64,000 nt of DNA from assembly GCF_004364325.1 (NCBI RefSeq), contig NZ_SOCP01000012.1, positions 124,001 through 188,000 of the forward strand, in the 5' to 3' direction. The notes below the pieces were generated by a model. The model was not told the DNA's origin and ran no database searches. It worked only from the letters and a program-made list of their open reading frames with translations. The translations under genes were made by a program, and so were the position numbers. Below are positions 1-9,001 of the stretch, piece by piece (the stretch's first letter is position 1; each line of letters opens with the position of its first letter). The DNA is from Actinophytocola oryzae (GTDB taxonomy: Bacteria > Actinomycetota > Actinomycetes > Mycobacteriales > Pseudonocardiaceae).

Positions 1-1
1 C

Positions 2-502
2 GGCGACGTGCTGCTGCAGGTGTTGTTCCACTCCAGGGTCGCCCAGGAAGCGTCGGACGAGCCGTTCTCCATCGACGACGTCGCCGGTGAGCTGGTCGCG
101 AAGCTGGTTGGTCGGCACCCGCACGTGTTCGGCGGCGGTGATCCCGAGGTGCGGGACGCACGCTCGCAGGAGAACCGCTGGGAACAGCTGAAGCAGCAGG
201 AGAAGAAACGCGAGTCCAGTGTGGACGGTGTGGCCATGGGTCAGCCGGCGGCCGCGCTGGTCGCCAAGCTGGTACAGCGCACCAGGCGCGTGGGTCTCCC
301 AGTCGACCTGCTGCCCGACTCGCCGCTGTTCGCGGCGGCGGCCATGGCCAAACTCTCCGGCGACGACCCGGAGGACTCGCTGCGTGCGGAGGCGCGCCGG
401 TTCGCCGAGGCCGTCCGTGTCGCGGAGCAGGCCGCGCGCTCGGAAGGCGTCGACCCGGCCGGCATGGACGAGTCGGACTGGCGTCGGTTCTGGCCGCGCT
501 GA
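2..502 (+). CDS. mazG: MazG family nucleotide pyrophosphohydrolase, C-terminal part
   Basis: Only the last 166 codons lie in the window; the reading frame is open through the left edge. It begins with GDVLLQVLFHSRVA, which matches the ELGDLLLQVVFHA-type segment of MazG proteins, followed by a helical region rich in Ala, Glu and Arg. MazG hydrolyses (d)NTPs to the monophosphate and pyrophosphate, a house-cleaning role in the cytoplasm. The frame ends at a TGA with FWPR as last residues. In mycobacteria mazG sits just upstream of an lpqU-type transglycosylase and eno; here roughly 9.5 kb of other genes separate it from those partners. Family identification is firm, the exact substrate is not. 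Confidence 0.85.
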   Translation, partial: GDVLLQVLFHSRVAQEASDEPFSIDDVAGELVAKLVGRHPHVFGGGDPEVRDARSQENRWEQLKQQEKKRESSVDGVAMGQPAAALVAKLVQRTRRVGLPVDLLPDSPLFAAAAMAKLSGDDPEDSLRAEARRFAEAVRVAEQAARSEGVDPAGMDESDWRRFWPR

Positions 503-770
503 CGGCTCGGGTGACGGCTGCGATGACAGCCGCGATAACGACCGTGGTGACGGAATGTGCTCGTGTCATGACTCCACGATGACGTCGGTCGGGACGGTTG
601 TCACGAACAAGGCCGAGCGAAAGTCCCATTCGTTCGACTTCCCCGTCGACTGGCCACTGTGGACGGACGCGGCTCCCGGCCGCGTCGAGTCGAGCGCATG
701 AATGGACCCTTCGTTCGGGTTCGTCCGACAAACTGCCCCTTTTGGCCGTGGCACTGTCGGTGATCGCGGC

Positions 771-776
771 TAACGT
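771..776 (+). promoter_or_regulatory. Candidate -10 element of a leaderless promoter for the tricorn gene
   Basis: TAACGT lies seven bases before the GTG at 784, the spacing expected when transcription begins at or next to the start codon. No Shine-Dalgarno sequence precedes that GTG. The -35 region is poorly defined. Inference from spacing only. Confidence 0.4.
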
Positions 777-783
777 GGCGGCC

Positions 784-3700
784 GTGAACGACTCGTACCT
801 TCGTTTCCCCCACCTGCACGGCGAACTCGTGACCTTCGTGGCCGAGGACGACGTGTGGCTCGCCCCGCTCGGCGGCGGGCGCGCCTGGCGTGCGTCCGCG
901 GACCAGGTCGCCGTCAGCTCGCCTCGCTTCTCACCGGACGGCACGCGGCTCGCCTGGACCAGCTGGCGTGACGTCGAACCAGAGGTGCACGTCGCGCCCG
1001 TGGAGGGCGGCCCGAGTCGCCGCCTCACCCACTGGGCCGACGTCAACACCGAGGTGTTCGGGTGGCGGGGCGACGAAGTGCTGGCCATCAGCACGGTCGG
1101 GCAGCCGAGCATTCGCCGCACCTGGGCGTACGCGGTCGACCAGGACGGGGTGTTCCGGCGGCTGCCCTACGGTCCCGTCGGCCGAGTGGCCGACGGGCCT
1201 GACGGCGCGGCCCTCGTCGTCAGCGCGAACTCGCGGGAACCCGCGTGGTGGAAGAGGTACCGAGGCGGCACCGTGGGCAAGCTGTGGCTCGACGCGGACG
1301 GGTCCGGTGAGTTCAGCAGGTTCCTGCCCGAGCTGGACGGCAACCTCTCGGCACCGATGTGGGTCGGTGACCGGGTCGCGTTCCTGTCGGACCACGAGGG
1401 CGTCGGCGACCTGTACTCGTGCCTGCCGGACGGGAGCGATCTGCGCCGGCACGCGGTCGACGCGCCCGGTGAGTTCTACGCGCGCAACGCCACCACGGAC
1501 GGCCACCGCGTGATCTTCCACCGCGCCGGGCGGCTCTGGCTCGTGGACGGCCTGGACAGCGAGCCGCGCGAGCTCGACGTCCGGCTCGGTGGGCCACGCC
1601 TTGCCAGGGCGCCGTATCCGGTGCGTGCGGCCGACGAGCTCGGTGACATCGGGCCGGACCAGACCGGTCGTGGGAGCGCGGTCGAGGTGCGGGGCACGGT
1701 GCACTGGCTCACGCATCGGGACGGTCCGGTGCGTGCGTTGTCGGCCGAGCCGGGTGTGCGGGCACGGTATCCACGCACGCTCGGCGAGCAGGTCGTCTGG
1801 GTGACGGACGCCGACGGCGAGGAGGCGCTGGAGATCGCGCCGGTGGACGGATCGTCCGCGCCGCCACGCCGGATCGGGTCCGGGCAGCTCGGCCGCGTGC
1901 TCGAGCTGGCGGCGTCGCCGGACGGGCGGCGAGTCGCGGTCGCCACGCACGACGGCCGTGTGCTGCTGGCGGACATCGACGGCGGTGAGTTCCGCGAACT
2001 GGTGCACACCAAGGACGGCGATCCGTGCGATCTCAGATTCTCACCCGACTCGGCGTGGCTCGCGTGGTCACATCCGGGGCCGAGCCCGTTGCGCCACATC
2101 AGGATGGCAAGCACGACCGATCTGTCCATCATGGACGTGACGCCGCTGCGGTTCGTCGACACCGACCCGGTGTTCACCGTCGACGGCAAACATCTCGCGT
2201 TCATGTCCGTGCGGAGCTTCGACCCCGTGTACGACACGCACGTCTTCGACATGTCGTTCCCGTACGGCGCTCGGCCGCACCTGGTGCCGCTGGCGGCGAC
2301 CACGCCGTCGCCCTTCTCCCCGCAGCTGAGGGGCAGGCCGGTGGAGGACGAGCCCGCCGACAAGGACAAGGACAAGGACGGCGACGACGACTCCGCGCCG
2401 CGCACCGAGGTCGACTTCGACGGCCTGGCCGACCGGGTGGTGGCACTGCCCGTCCAGGCCGCCCGGTACGGCGTGCTGCACGCGGTCAAGAACGGGCTCG
2501 TGTGGTTGCGGTACCCGCTGTCCGGAGAGCTGGGCCACGACGGGGACGGTGACCACCACCAGAGCAAGGTCGAGCTGGAACGCTACGACTTCACCAAACG
2601 CAAGCTGGAGACACTGGCCGGCGACGTCGACCGCGTGTGGGTGACCGGAAACGGCGAACGGCTCCTCGTGCGGTCCGGCAGGCGGTTGCGGGTGCAGGCG
2701 GCGGACCAGAAGTTCGACTCGTCGGACGACGGGGACGACGCGGTGCGGGTGGACCTGTCACGAGTGCGCGTGCAGGTGGACCCGGCCGCGGAGTGGCGCC
2801 AGTCGTTCGACGAGGCAGGCCGGTTGATGCGCGACCACTTCTGGCGGGCGGACATGAACGGAGTCGACTGGGTGGGAGTGCTCGAGCGGTACCGCCCGCT
2901 GGTCGACGGCATCAACTCACACGACGAGCTTGTCGACCTCTTATGGGAGGTGCAGGGAGAGCTGGGCACCTCGCACGCCTACGTGTCACCTCCGGGACGG
3001 GGCATCCAGTCGGCGCGGCGGATCGGTCTGCTGGGCGCGGACCTGGTGCGGGACGGGGACGTGTGGCGGATCGACCGGATACTGCCGGGTGAGTCGTCGG
3101 ACCCGCACGCGCGGTCGCCGCTACGCGCGCCAGGCGTCGCGGTTCGGGTCGGGGACGCGATCGTCGCCGTGGACGGGCGGGCGGTCGACCCCGTCGCCGG
3201 TCCGTTCCCGCTGTTGGCGGGCACCGCGGAGAAACCGGTGGAGCTGGTGATCGCGCCCGGCGGGGGTGGCGCCAACCGGAGTGTCGTGGTCGTGCCGCTG
3301 GTGGACGACATGCCGCTGCGCTACCACGACTGGGTCGCCGACCGACGGACCTACGTGCACTCCGCCAGCGATGGGCGGCTCGGATACCTGCACGTCCCCG
3401 ACATGATCGCCAGCGGATGGGCGGAACTGCACCGGGACCTGCGGCTGGAGGTGCGGCGCGAAGGGCTGATCGTCGACGTGCGGGAGAACCGCGGCGGCCA
3501 CCTCTCACAACTCGTCGTGGAGAAGCTCGGGCGAAAGGTGATCGGCTGGCAGATCACGCGGGACGGGAACGCGGCGGAGAGCTATCCCGTGGACGCGCCG
3601 CGGGGACCGGTGGTTGCGGTCGCGAACGAGTTCTCCGGGTCGGACGGGGACATCGTCAACGCCGCGATTAAGGCATTGGGGATCGGGCCCGTAGTAGGAA

Positions 3701-3972
3701 CCCGGACGTGGGGCGGAGTCATCGGGATCGACAACAGGTATCGCTTGGTGGACGGGACTCTCGTCACCCAACCCCGGTACGCGACGTGGATGACCGGCCC
3801 CGGCTGGGGAGTCGAGAACTACGGGGTGGACCCGGACGTGGAGGTGGTGGTGACCCCGCAGGACTACGCCGCAGGTCGAGACCCCCAGCTGGATGAGGCG
3901 ATCCGCCTGGCTCTCACCGCGTTGGCGGAGACCCCTGCGGCTTCACAGCCGGATCTGCCGCCGTTGGCTTGA
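784..3972 (+). CDS. Tricorn protease-like S41 family peptidase
   Basis: 1062 residues, close to the size of tricorn core proteases, which trim peptides released by the proteasome in the cytoplasm. The N-terminal half has WD/PD40-like beta-propeller repeats (SPDGTRLAW, SPDGRRVAV). A Lys/Asp linker lies near residues 523-540, followed by a PDZ-like segment and a C-terminal S41 domain. Residues matching the tricorn catalytic set are visible: Ser730-His731 in GTSHAY, Ser953-Asp954 in FSGSDGD, and Glu1011 in VENYGVDPD. The GTG at 784 is chosen because homology (VNDSYLRFPHLHGE) starts there; the frame is open further upstream to 598. A rare TTA leucine codon occurs at 2941 (residue 720). Actinobacteria have proteasomes, so the classical role is plausible. 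Confidence 0.88.
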   Translation: MNDSYLRFPHLHGELVTFVAEDDVWLAPLGGGRAWRASADQVAVSSPRFSPDGTRLAWTSWRDVEPEVHVAPVEGGPSRRLTHWADVNTEVFGWRGDEVLAISTVGQPSIRRTWAYAVDQDGVFRRLPYGPVGRVADGPDGAALVVSANSREPAWWKRYRGGTVGKLWLDADGSGEFSRFLPELDGNLSAPMWVGDRVAFLSDHEGVGDLYSCLPDGSDLRRHAVDAPGEFYARNATTDGHRVIFHRAGRLWLVDGLDSEPRELDVRLGGPRLARAPYPVRAADELGDIGPDQTGRGSAVEVRGTVHWLTHRDGPVRALSAEPGVRARYPRTLGEQVVWVTDADGEEALEIAPVDGSSAPPRRIGSGQLGRVLELAASPDGRRVAVATHDGRVLLADIDGGEFRELVHTKDGDPCDLRFSPDSAWLAWSHPGPSPLRHIRMASTTDLSIMDVTPLRFVDTDPVFTVDGKHLAFMSVRSFDPVYDTHVFDMSFPYGARPHLVPLAATTPSPFSPQLRGRPVEDEPADKDKDKDGDDDSAPRTEVDFDGLADRVVALPVQAARYGVLHAVKNGLVWLRYPLSGELGHDGDGDHHQSKVELERYDFTKRKLETLAGDVDRVWVTGNGERLLVRSGRRLRVQAADQKFDSSDDGDDAVRVDLSRVRVQVDPAAEWRQSFDEAGRLMRDHFWRADMNGVDWVGVLERYRPLVDGINSHDELVDLLWEVQGELGTSHAYVSPPGRGIQSARRIGLLGADLVRDGDVWRIDRILPGESSDPHARSPLRAPGVAVRVGDAIVAVDGRAVDPVAGPFPLLAGTAEKPVELVIAPGGGGANRSVVVVPLVDDMPLRYHDWVADRRTYVHSASDGRLGYLHVPDMIASGWAELHRDLRLEVRREGLIVDVRENRGGHLSQLVVEKLGRKVIGWQITRDGNAAESYPVDAPRGPVVAVANEFSGSDGDIVNAAIKALGIGPVVGTRTWGGVIGIDNRYRLVDGTLVTQPRYATWMTGPGWGVENYGVDPDVEVVVTPQDYAAGRDPQLDEAIRLALTALAETPAASQPDLPPLA

Positions 3973-5412
3973 CTCGCGGGCCTACGGGCGGGTGGGGCTG
4001 CGGGCGGGTAGGCGCGGCCGGATGGGCCGGGCGGCGCGGGCTGCCAACGGTTGGGATTGGTCGGCCGTCGGGTCGGGAAGGCAGCTTGGTCAGGACGGCC
4101 GTCTGGTTAGGAAGGCAGCCGGGGTCGGGAAGGCAGCCGGGGTCGGGAAGGCAGCCGGGGTCGGGAAGGCAGCCGGGGTCGGGAACGCAGCCTCGTCAGA
4201 AAGGCAGCTTGGTCGGGACGGCTGCCGGGTTAGGTGTCGGCTGACAGTCATGGTGGGTCAGCCGGCAGGCAGGGCGGCTGCCGTGGGTGTGGGGCTGCCA
4301 GTGGGTGTGACGGGGCTGGGGTTGGCGGGTAGGCGAGTGGATGGCTGACAGTGGGCGGGTGGACAGGAAGGAGGCCGCCCTCGTCGCAGACGGGCGGGTC
4401 GGAAGGCGAACGAGGCCGTCTGGCGGCGAGTGATACGGCCGGTAGTGGATGAGGGAGTCTCCCGTTGGGCGGAGACGGCCGGTAGGCGGGTCGGACGACT
4501 GACAGTGGGTTGAAGAGTTGAAGAGCTGGCGTTGGGGAACGGGCTGGCAGTGGGAAGGGGCGGCGGTTGCCGGCGACTAGAAGGCGGAGTGGGAGGCGGT
4601 TGGGGATAACTGCTGGCGGGCGGACTGGCGATGGCTGGCGGACTGGACGGTGGATGCTCGGACTGAACGCGGTTGGGGACTGCCGCCGGCGGCTGGAAGT
4701 ACTGGCAGTGACGGCTGGAAGGTGGGTTGGAGGTGGTTATGACGGCTGCTGGCTCGTTAGGGCCCGACTGACAGGCGGGCTGCGAGGGGCTGCTGGCGCC
4801 CGCCGGGAGGCCGGGCGCGAGTGAGAGGCAGAGACCGGTGGGGGCGGCTGCCGGTGCGTGATGACGGCTGCACGGCGGGCGCGGATGACTGCCTAGGGGG
4901 TGGGATCGGCTGCCGGCAGTGGCGGCGGCTGGCAGACGGGGTCTGTCGGTTGGCGGGTGGGGTTGGGGCGGTTGTGTAGGCGGCTGGCGCCGAAGGCGGC
5001 CGTCAGACGGTTGAGGGTGGCGGCCGATGGTTGGGTCGGCTGGGCAGGTGGGTTGGGTCGGCCGTGCTGGACGTGGACGACCCGGGTGAGGCGGCGGTCA
5101 GGCCACCGAAGGCGGCTCCGGCACTGGAAGCGGCTCGCAGGTGGGGGCGGCGCGCCTGCAGACGGGCCGGGTCGACTGTGGCGACAGAGGGCTGCTCCCG
5201 GCGCGTGTCCGGCCAGCGAAGGGTGAGAGTTGGAAGGCAGGTGAGAGGGCTGTCGATGGCTGCGGCGGGTGGAGTGGTGTCCTGCCTGCCTGCCGTTCGA
5301 AGCGAGCGGCTCTCGGGGATCTTTGGGGTGGACCCTTTCCTGTTGGGTGGACTTGGGGGTGGGTTTGTGGCTCCATGTGCTGGTGCGTGGGTTCGAGCCT
5401 GAAACAGAGCGA
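3973..5412. other. G-rich low-complexity region, no convincing gene
   Basis: About 1.4 kb between the tricorn and methyltransferase genes. The plus strand is strongly enriched in G over C and is built from recurring degenerate words such as ACGGCTG, CTGGCGG and CTGACAGTGGG (for example near 4344 and 4498). Several reading frames are open simply because of base composition. Their translations are Gly/Arg- or Pro-rich, show no domain, and lack the third-position GC bias seen in flanking genes. An 18-bp tandem array lies inside at 4076-4217. No tRNA, transposase or attachment site was seen. Confidence 0.6.
4076..4217 (+). repeat. 18-bp tandem repeat array
   Basis: The unit is GGAAGGCAGCCGGGGTCG. 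Four copies in a row are identical (4110-4127, 4128-4145, 4146-4163, 4164-4181). Two diverged copies follow (4182-4199, 4200-4217), and at least one diverged copy precedes (4076-4093). Because 18 is a multiple of three, open frames read as six-residue repeats (VGKAAG or SGRQPG), but no start, domain or codon bias supports translation. The regular GGG and GGGG runs could form G-quadruplexes on the plus strand. There are no spacers, so it is not a CRISPR array. Confidence 0.85.
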
Positions 5413-6240
5413 ATGATGTCAGCCAACGAGGCCAACTGGGATCAGCGGACGCCTGTCCACCTCGCTAGCTCGTTCTACGGGGTCGACGGCTCCCGGGAGC
5501 CCGAGTCCTGGTTCGCCGGTTACGAGTGGGAGGACCTCGGGGAGCTGCGCGGAACCGACCTCGCCCATCTCCAGTGCCACCTGGGAGTCGAGACCGTCGC
5601 GCTCGCTCGGCGGGGGGCTCGGGTTGTGGGTCTTGACTTCTCGACGGAGTCGGTTCTGGGGGCTCGGGATGTCGCCGAGCGGTTCGGGGCGGACGTCTCC
5701 TACGTGCGAGCAAATGTCTACGACGCCGTCGCCGCGTTCGGTGGGCGGGATTTCGATGTGATCTACACAGGAAAGGGGGCGCTTTGCTATCTGCCGGATC
5801 TTCCGGCCTGGGCGGACGTGGTCTTCGCGTTGCTGCGACCCGGCGGGTTTGTCTATCTCGTTGAGTTCCACCCCCTGCTCTACTCGCTCGGGGTCGTGCC
5901 GCCCGCCGACGGGGCGGGGGAGCCGCTGCTGCGTTTCGACTACCTCGCCGGGCGCGGGGTCGAGAAGCGCGACGCCACCCGCACCTACACCGACGGCCCT
6001 GCCCTGACCTCCGCCCGAGTCGCCTATGAGTGGCGGCACGGTATCGGGGACGTCGTCACCGCTCTCGCCGCGGCCGGGTTGACGATCGAGGTGCTGCGGG
6101 AGGACGGGGCCCTTCCCTGGCCTCGGTTCGGCGACATGGCTCGCGGGGAGGACGGGTGGTTCCGTTTCCCCGACTCCTCGCCGCGGATTCCTTTGCTCTA
6201 CGCCATCCGGGCCAGGCGGCCTCGCGAGACTTCAGCGTAG
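5413..6240 (+). CDS. Class I SAM-dependent methyltransferase
   Basis: 275 residues from the first of two adjacent ATG codons (5413 and 5416). The Rossmann fold is recognisable: motif I near residues 48-60 (DLAHLQCHLGVET, where the usual GxGxG is reduced), the acidic residue closing the second strand at VVGLDFS (71-77), and motif IV near FDVIYTGKGALCYLPD. The central Leu-rich LLRPGGFVYLVEFHP matches the post-motif segment of small-molecule methyltransferases. The substrate cannot be told. A weak ribosome site precedes it, and the upstream DNA is the low-complexity block. It converges on the NUDIX gene, overlapping it by nine bases at the 3' end. Confidence 0.8.
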   Translation: MMSANEANWDQRTPVHLASSFYGVDGSREPESWFAGYEWEDLGELRGTDLAHLQCHLGVETVALARRGARVVGLDFSTESVLGARDVAERFGADVSYVRANVYDAVAAFGGRDFDVIYTGKGALCYLPDLPAWADVVFALLRPGGFVYLVEFHPLLYSLGVVPPADGAGEPLLRFDYLAGRGVEKRDATRTYTDGPALTSARVAYEWRHGIGDVVTALAAAGLTIEVLREDGALPWPRFGDMARGEDGWFRFPDSSPRIPLLYAIRARRPRETSA

Positions 6241-6627
6241 GCGGCCTGCCCCATGTAAGTAGTCGAAGATCAGTTGGTCGACTGGGGACACCCTGGGGCG
6301 GTCCTCGTACGTCAGCCAGCGGATTTCCTCTATCTCGCTGCTGGGAACCGGGGTGCCCTCGTGATCCGCCGAGTAACAGGTCAGCTGCACCGCCACGCCC
6401 TCGGCGTGGCCATGGGCCTGCGCCGTGAACGTGCCCGCGTGGACCGCCGTCGTGCGGTCCACCTCCACGGCCAGCTCCTCGCGGATCTCCCGCACCAGCG
6501 TGTCCAGGTCGGACTCGCCCGGCTCCCGTTTGCCGCCCGGCAGGTAGAAGGGGTCCTTGCCCTTCGACCTCGTGCTCAGGATCCTGCCGTCGCGTATCTC
6601 CAGCCAGGCGATCTTGTCTATGGTCAC
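6232..6627 (-). CDS. NUDIX hydrolase
   Basis: 131 residues from a GTG that overlaps the efeB stop codon as GTGA. The Nudix box is clear at residues 32-54: G32-x5-E38-x7-R46-E47-x2-E50-E51. The usual glycine near its end is Ala53, but the metal-binding glutamates are present. Such enzymes hydrolyse nucleoside diphosphates linked to another group; the substrate cannot be predicted. As the last gene of the efeU-efeO-efeB operon it is probably translationally coupled to efeB, which suggests co-expression with iron uptake. That may be a functional link (for instance to oxidised nucleotides) or simple hitch-hiking. Confidence 0.85.
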   Translation of the reverse strand: MTIDKIAWLEIRDGRILSTRSKGKDPFYLPGGKREPGESDLDTLVREIREELAVEVDRTTAVHAGTFTAQAHGHAEGVAVQLTCYSADHEGTPVPSSEIEEIRWLTYEDRPRVSPVDQLIFDYLHGAGRLR

Positions 6628-7877
6628 CCGAACAGTGTGTCGCCCCAGTGGCCGCCCTTGCCGACCCCGGGTGGCACCGCGAACAGGCCCGAGCCCGTGT
6701 GCTCCAGGTACTCCATCATCTTGTCCTTCGACGACAGCGCCTGCTGCATGGGGACGAACTGCTTCCTCGAGTCCCTGTTGAAGCACACGAAGAACAGTCC
6801 GGCGTCCAGGTGCCCCAGACCGTCCGTGCCGTCGGTGAAGTTGTAGCCCCGCCGCAGGATCTTCGTGCCCTTCTGCGTCTCCGACGACGCCAGACGGATG
6901 TGGGCATCCTCCGCTATCACCGGGACGCCCCCCTCGCCCTTCACGTTCAGGTCCGGCTCGTCGTACTCCGCCACCTGTCCCAGCGGCGCACCTTCGCCCT
7001 TGGTCCGGCCGACTATCGCCTCCTGCTCCGCCAGGGTCGTCCTGTCCCAGATCTCTATGTGCATGCGGATCCTGCGGGCCACCAGATAGGTACCGTCCAC
7101 CATCCAGTCCGGGCCGTCCTTCTCGGACACCCACACGTGCTTGTCCAGCAGGTCCGCTTCCTCGGCCTTCAGGTTCCTCGTGCCGTCCTTGAAGCCGAAC
7201 AGGTTCCTCGGCGTCTTCTGCGCCTTCGAGGTCGACGACGTCCGGCCGAAGCCCAGCTGCGACCAGCGGACCGCGACCTTGCCGAATCCCAGCCGCACCA
7301 GGTTGCGGATGGCGTGGACGGCCACCTGGGGGTCGTTCGCGCAGGCCTGTAGGCAGATGTCGCCGTCCGACCTCGCCGGGTCCAGTTCGTCGGCCGGGAA
7401 CCTCGGCAGGGGGGCCAGCGCCGGGGGCAGCTTGTCCGCTAGGCCGAAGCGGGAGTCGAACAGCGACGCGCCGAAACCTATGGTCAGCGTCAGTGCCGAC
7501 GCCGGGAGGTCCAGCGCCTCTCCCGTGTCCGCGGGGGCCGCGTCCGCCACGCCGCCCACCGCGCCGTTCGGTTTGGCTTCCAGGCCGCGGGTCATGCGTT
7601 CCGCCGCCGCGGTCCAGTCCGCCAGCAGCGTCCGCAGCTCCTCGCGGTCCTCGGTGCGGACGTCCAGTGCCACGAAGTGCATGCGGTCCTGCGCAGGCGT
7701 CACGATCCCCGCCTGGTGCCGACCGTAGAACGGCACCGCCTCCGCCGCGCCCGAGGTCGGGGTCACCTGGTCGTCGGACAGCGCCTCCGTGGCCAGCACA
7801 CCCGCCGCGGCGCCGACGCCGGCTACTGCCGCGCCGGCGCCGACGACACCGAACAGTCTGCGACGCGAGAGCGTCAC
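6624..7877 (-). CDS. efeB: Iron uptake deferrochelatase/peroxidase EfeB (DyP type, TAT-exported)
   Basis: 417 residues. A twin-arginine signal, SRRRLFG at 4-10, precedes a hydrophobic Ala/Gly/Val stretch to about residue 30, so the folded haem protein should be exported. DyP-family marks are present: GFKDG at 228-232 (distal Asp231), the proximal haem histidine in AHIRLA (His326) and the distal arginine region ILRRGYNF (about 340-347). EfeB proteins work with EfeU and EfeO in ferrous/ferric iron import and have peroxidase activity. The GTG start at 7877 overlaps the efeO stop as GTGA, and its own stop overlaps the NUDIX start in the same way. Confidence 0.93.
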   Translation of the reverse strand: MTLSRRRLFGVVGAGAAVAGVGAAAGVLATEALSDDQVTPTSGAAEAVPFYGRHQAGIVTPAQDRMHFVALDVRTEDREELRTLLADWTAAAERMTRGLEAKPNGAVGGVADAAPADTGEALDLPASALTLTIGFGASLFDSRFGLADKLPPALAPLPRFPADELDPARSDGDICLQACANDPQVAVHAIRNLVRLGFGKVAVRWSQLGFGRTSSTSKAQKTPRNLFGFKDGTRNLKAEEADLLDKHVWVSEKDGPDWMVDGTYLVARRIRMHIEIWDRTTLAEQEAIVGRTKGEGAPLGQVAEYDEPDLNVKGEGGVPVIAEDAHIRLASSETQKGTKILRRGYNFTDGTDGLGHLDAGLFFVCFNRDSRKQFVPMQQALSSKDKMMEYLEHTGSGLFAVPPGVGKGGHWGDTLFG

Positions 7878-9001
7878 TTCCCTGCCACCACCTCTGCCAC
7901 CTGGCTGATCGGCTCACCAAGGGCGTCCACCACCTCGGACATCTCCTTGATGTCGTCCTGGGTCAGCTCCGTGTACAGCTTGTAGCCGTCGCCCTTCTGG
8001 TGCTTCTCCAACACCGCGTCCACCGCCGCGAACTGCTTGTCCAGAGTGGTGAGCAGGTCCGGGTCGCGGTCCTGGATCACCGGGCGCAGCGAGTTGATCG
8101 CCGCCTGGGAGCCGTCCACGTTCGCGCGGAAGTCCCACAGGTCCGTGTGCGAGTAGCGGTCCTCCTCGCCGGTGATCTTGCCCGTCGCGACCTCGTCCAG
8201 CAGGTCCTTCGCGCCGTTGGCCAGTTGCAGCGGGGTCAGCTCCACGGTCTTCGCGCGGGTCGCCAGGTCCTCGATGTCCGACATCAGCTGGTCGGCGATC
8301 GCATTGGAGTCCGGCTGCAGGCCCTGCGACCACAGGTCCTTCTCCAGGCGGTGGTAGCCGGTGAACGCCATGCCCGGGTCGAGGGCGTCCTCGCGGCCGT
8401 CGGTCTTCGGGTCGATGTCGCCGAAGCTCTCGGCCACCGGCTCGATGCGCTCCCAGTAGAGGCGGGCCACCGGGTACAGGGACTTGGCCTTCTCGACGTC
8501 GCCTGCCTTGACCGCCGTCGTGAACTGCTTCGTGTTGTCGACCAGGGCCACGACCTGCGAGTTCACGTAGCGCTGGTAGCTCGCCGTCGCGTCGGCCAGC
8601 TTCTCGTCGGTGTCGGTCGCCTTCTTGGCGTTGCCCGTCACCGTGAAGTCGCCGCGGATGCCCTTGCCCTGCATGCCCGGCTTGCACGCCGTCTCGTACT
8701 TGCCGGAGTCGGACACCTCGACGATCAGCCGCCTGGTCAGGCCGGGCGTGATGTTCTCGACCTCGCCCATGATCCGGTCGCCCTCGGCGTACAGGTAGAA
8801 CTCGGTGACCCGGTTGCCCTTGTTGGTCACCTCGAACGTGATGTTGCCCGCGTCCGACGAGGTGCGGGCCACCTTGCAGCTGTCGTCGCCTGCCGAGACG
8901 GTGATGGCGCCGCCGGTCTTCTCCGACGGCGTGGCTGTGCCACAGCCGGCCAGCGTCACCAGCGCCAAAGCGCCGACGAGGACTGCACGGGTCGAGGTCA
9001 C
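7874..9001 (-). CDS. efeO: Iron uptake lipoprotein EfeO (cupredoxin + M75 imelysin-like)
   Basis: 375 residues starting at a GTG that overlaps the efeU stop (GTGA). The N-terminus is a lipoprotein signal with lipobox LAGC (Cys20). Residues about 25-122 form a cupredoxin-like domain. From about 135 to the end is an imelysin/M75 domain with its HxxE signature as HRLE at 217-220. EfeO proteins bind iron outside the membrane and deliver it to the EfeU permease. The two-domain form is the classic EfeO rather than the shorter EfeM. It sits between efeU and efeB in a tightly packed operon. Confidence 0.93.
   Translation of the reverse strand: MTSTRAVLVGALALVTLAGCGTATPSEKTGGAITVSAGDDSCKVARTSSDAGNITFEVTNKGNRVTEFYLYAEGDRIMGEVENITPGLTRRLIVEVSDSGKYETACKPGMQGKGIRGDFTVTGNAKKATDTDEKLADATASYQRYVNSQVVALVDNTKQFTTAVKAGDVEKAKSLYPVARLYWERIEPVAESFGDIDPKTDGREDALDPGMAFTGYHRLEKDLWSQGLQPDSNAIADQLMSDIEDLATRAKTVELTPLQLANGAKDLLDEVATGKITGEEDRYSHTDLWDFRANVDGSQAAINSLRPVIQDRDPDLLTTLDKQFAAVDAVLEKHQKGDGYKLYTELTQDDIKEMSEVVDALGEPISQVAEVVAGK

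Noticed and set aside
4076..4217. Possible CRISPR array
   Set aside because: The 18-bp units abut one another without spacers and no cas genes are nearby; it is a simple tandem repeat.
5385..5405. tRNA-like T arm (GGTTCGAGCC) upstream of the methyltransferase
   Set aside because: No acceptor, D or anticodon stems can be built around it.
4893..5435. 180-residue minus-strand open frame rich in Pro, Arg and Gln
   Set aside because: It overlaps the methyltransferase start, has no domain, and its third codon positions do not show the GC bias of real genes here; it is open because the complementary strand is G-rich.
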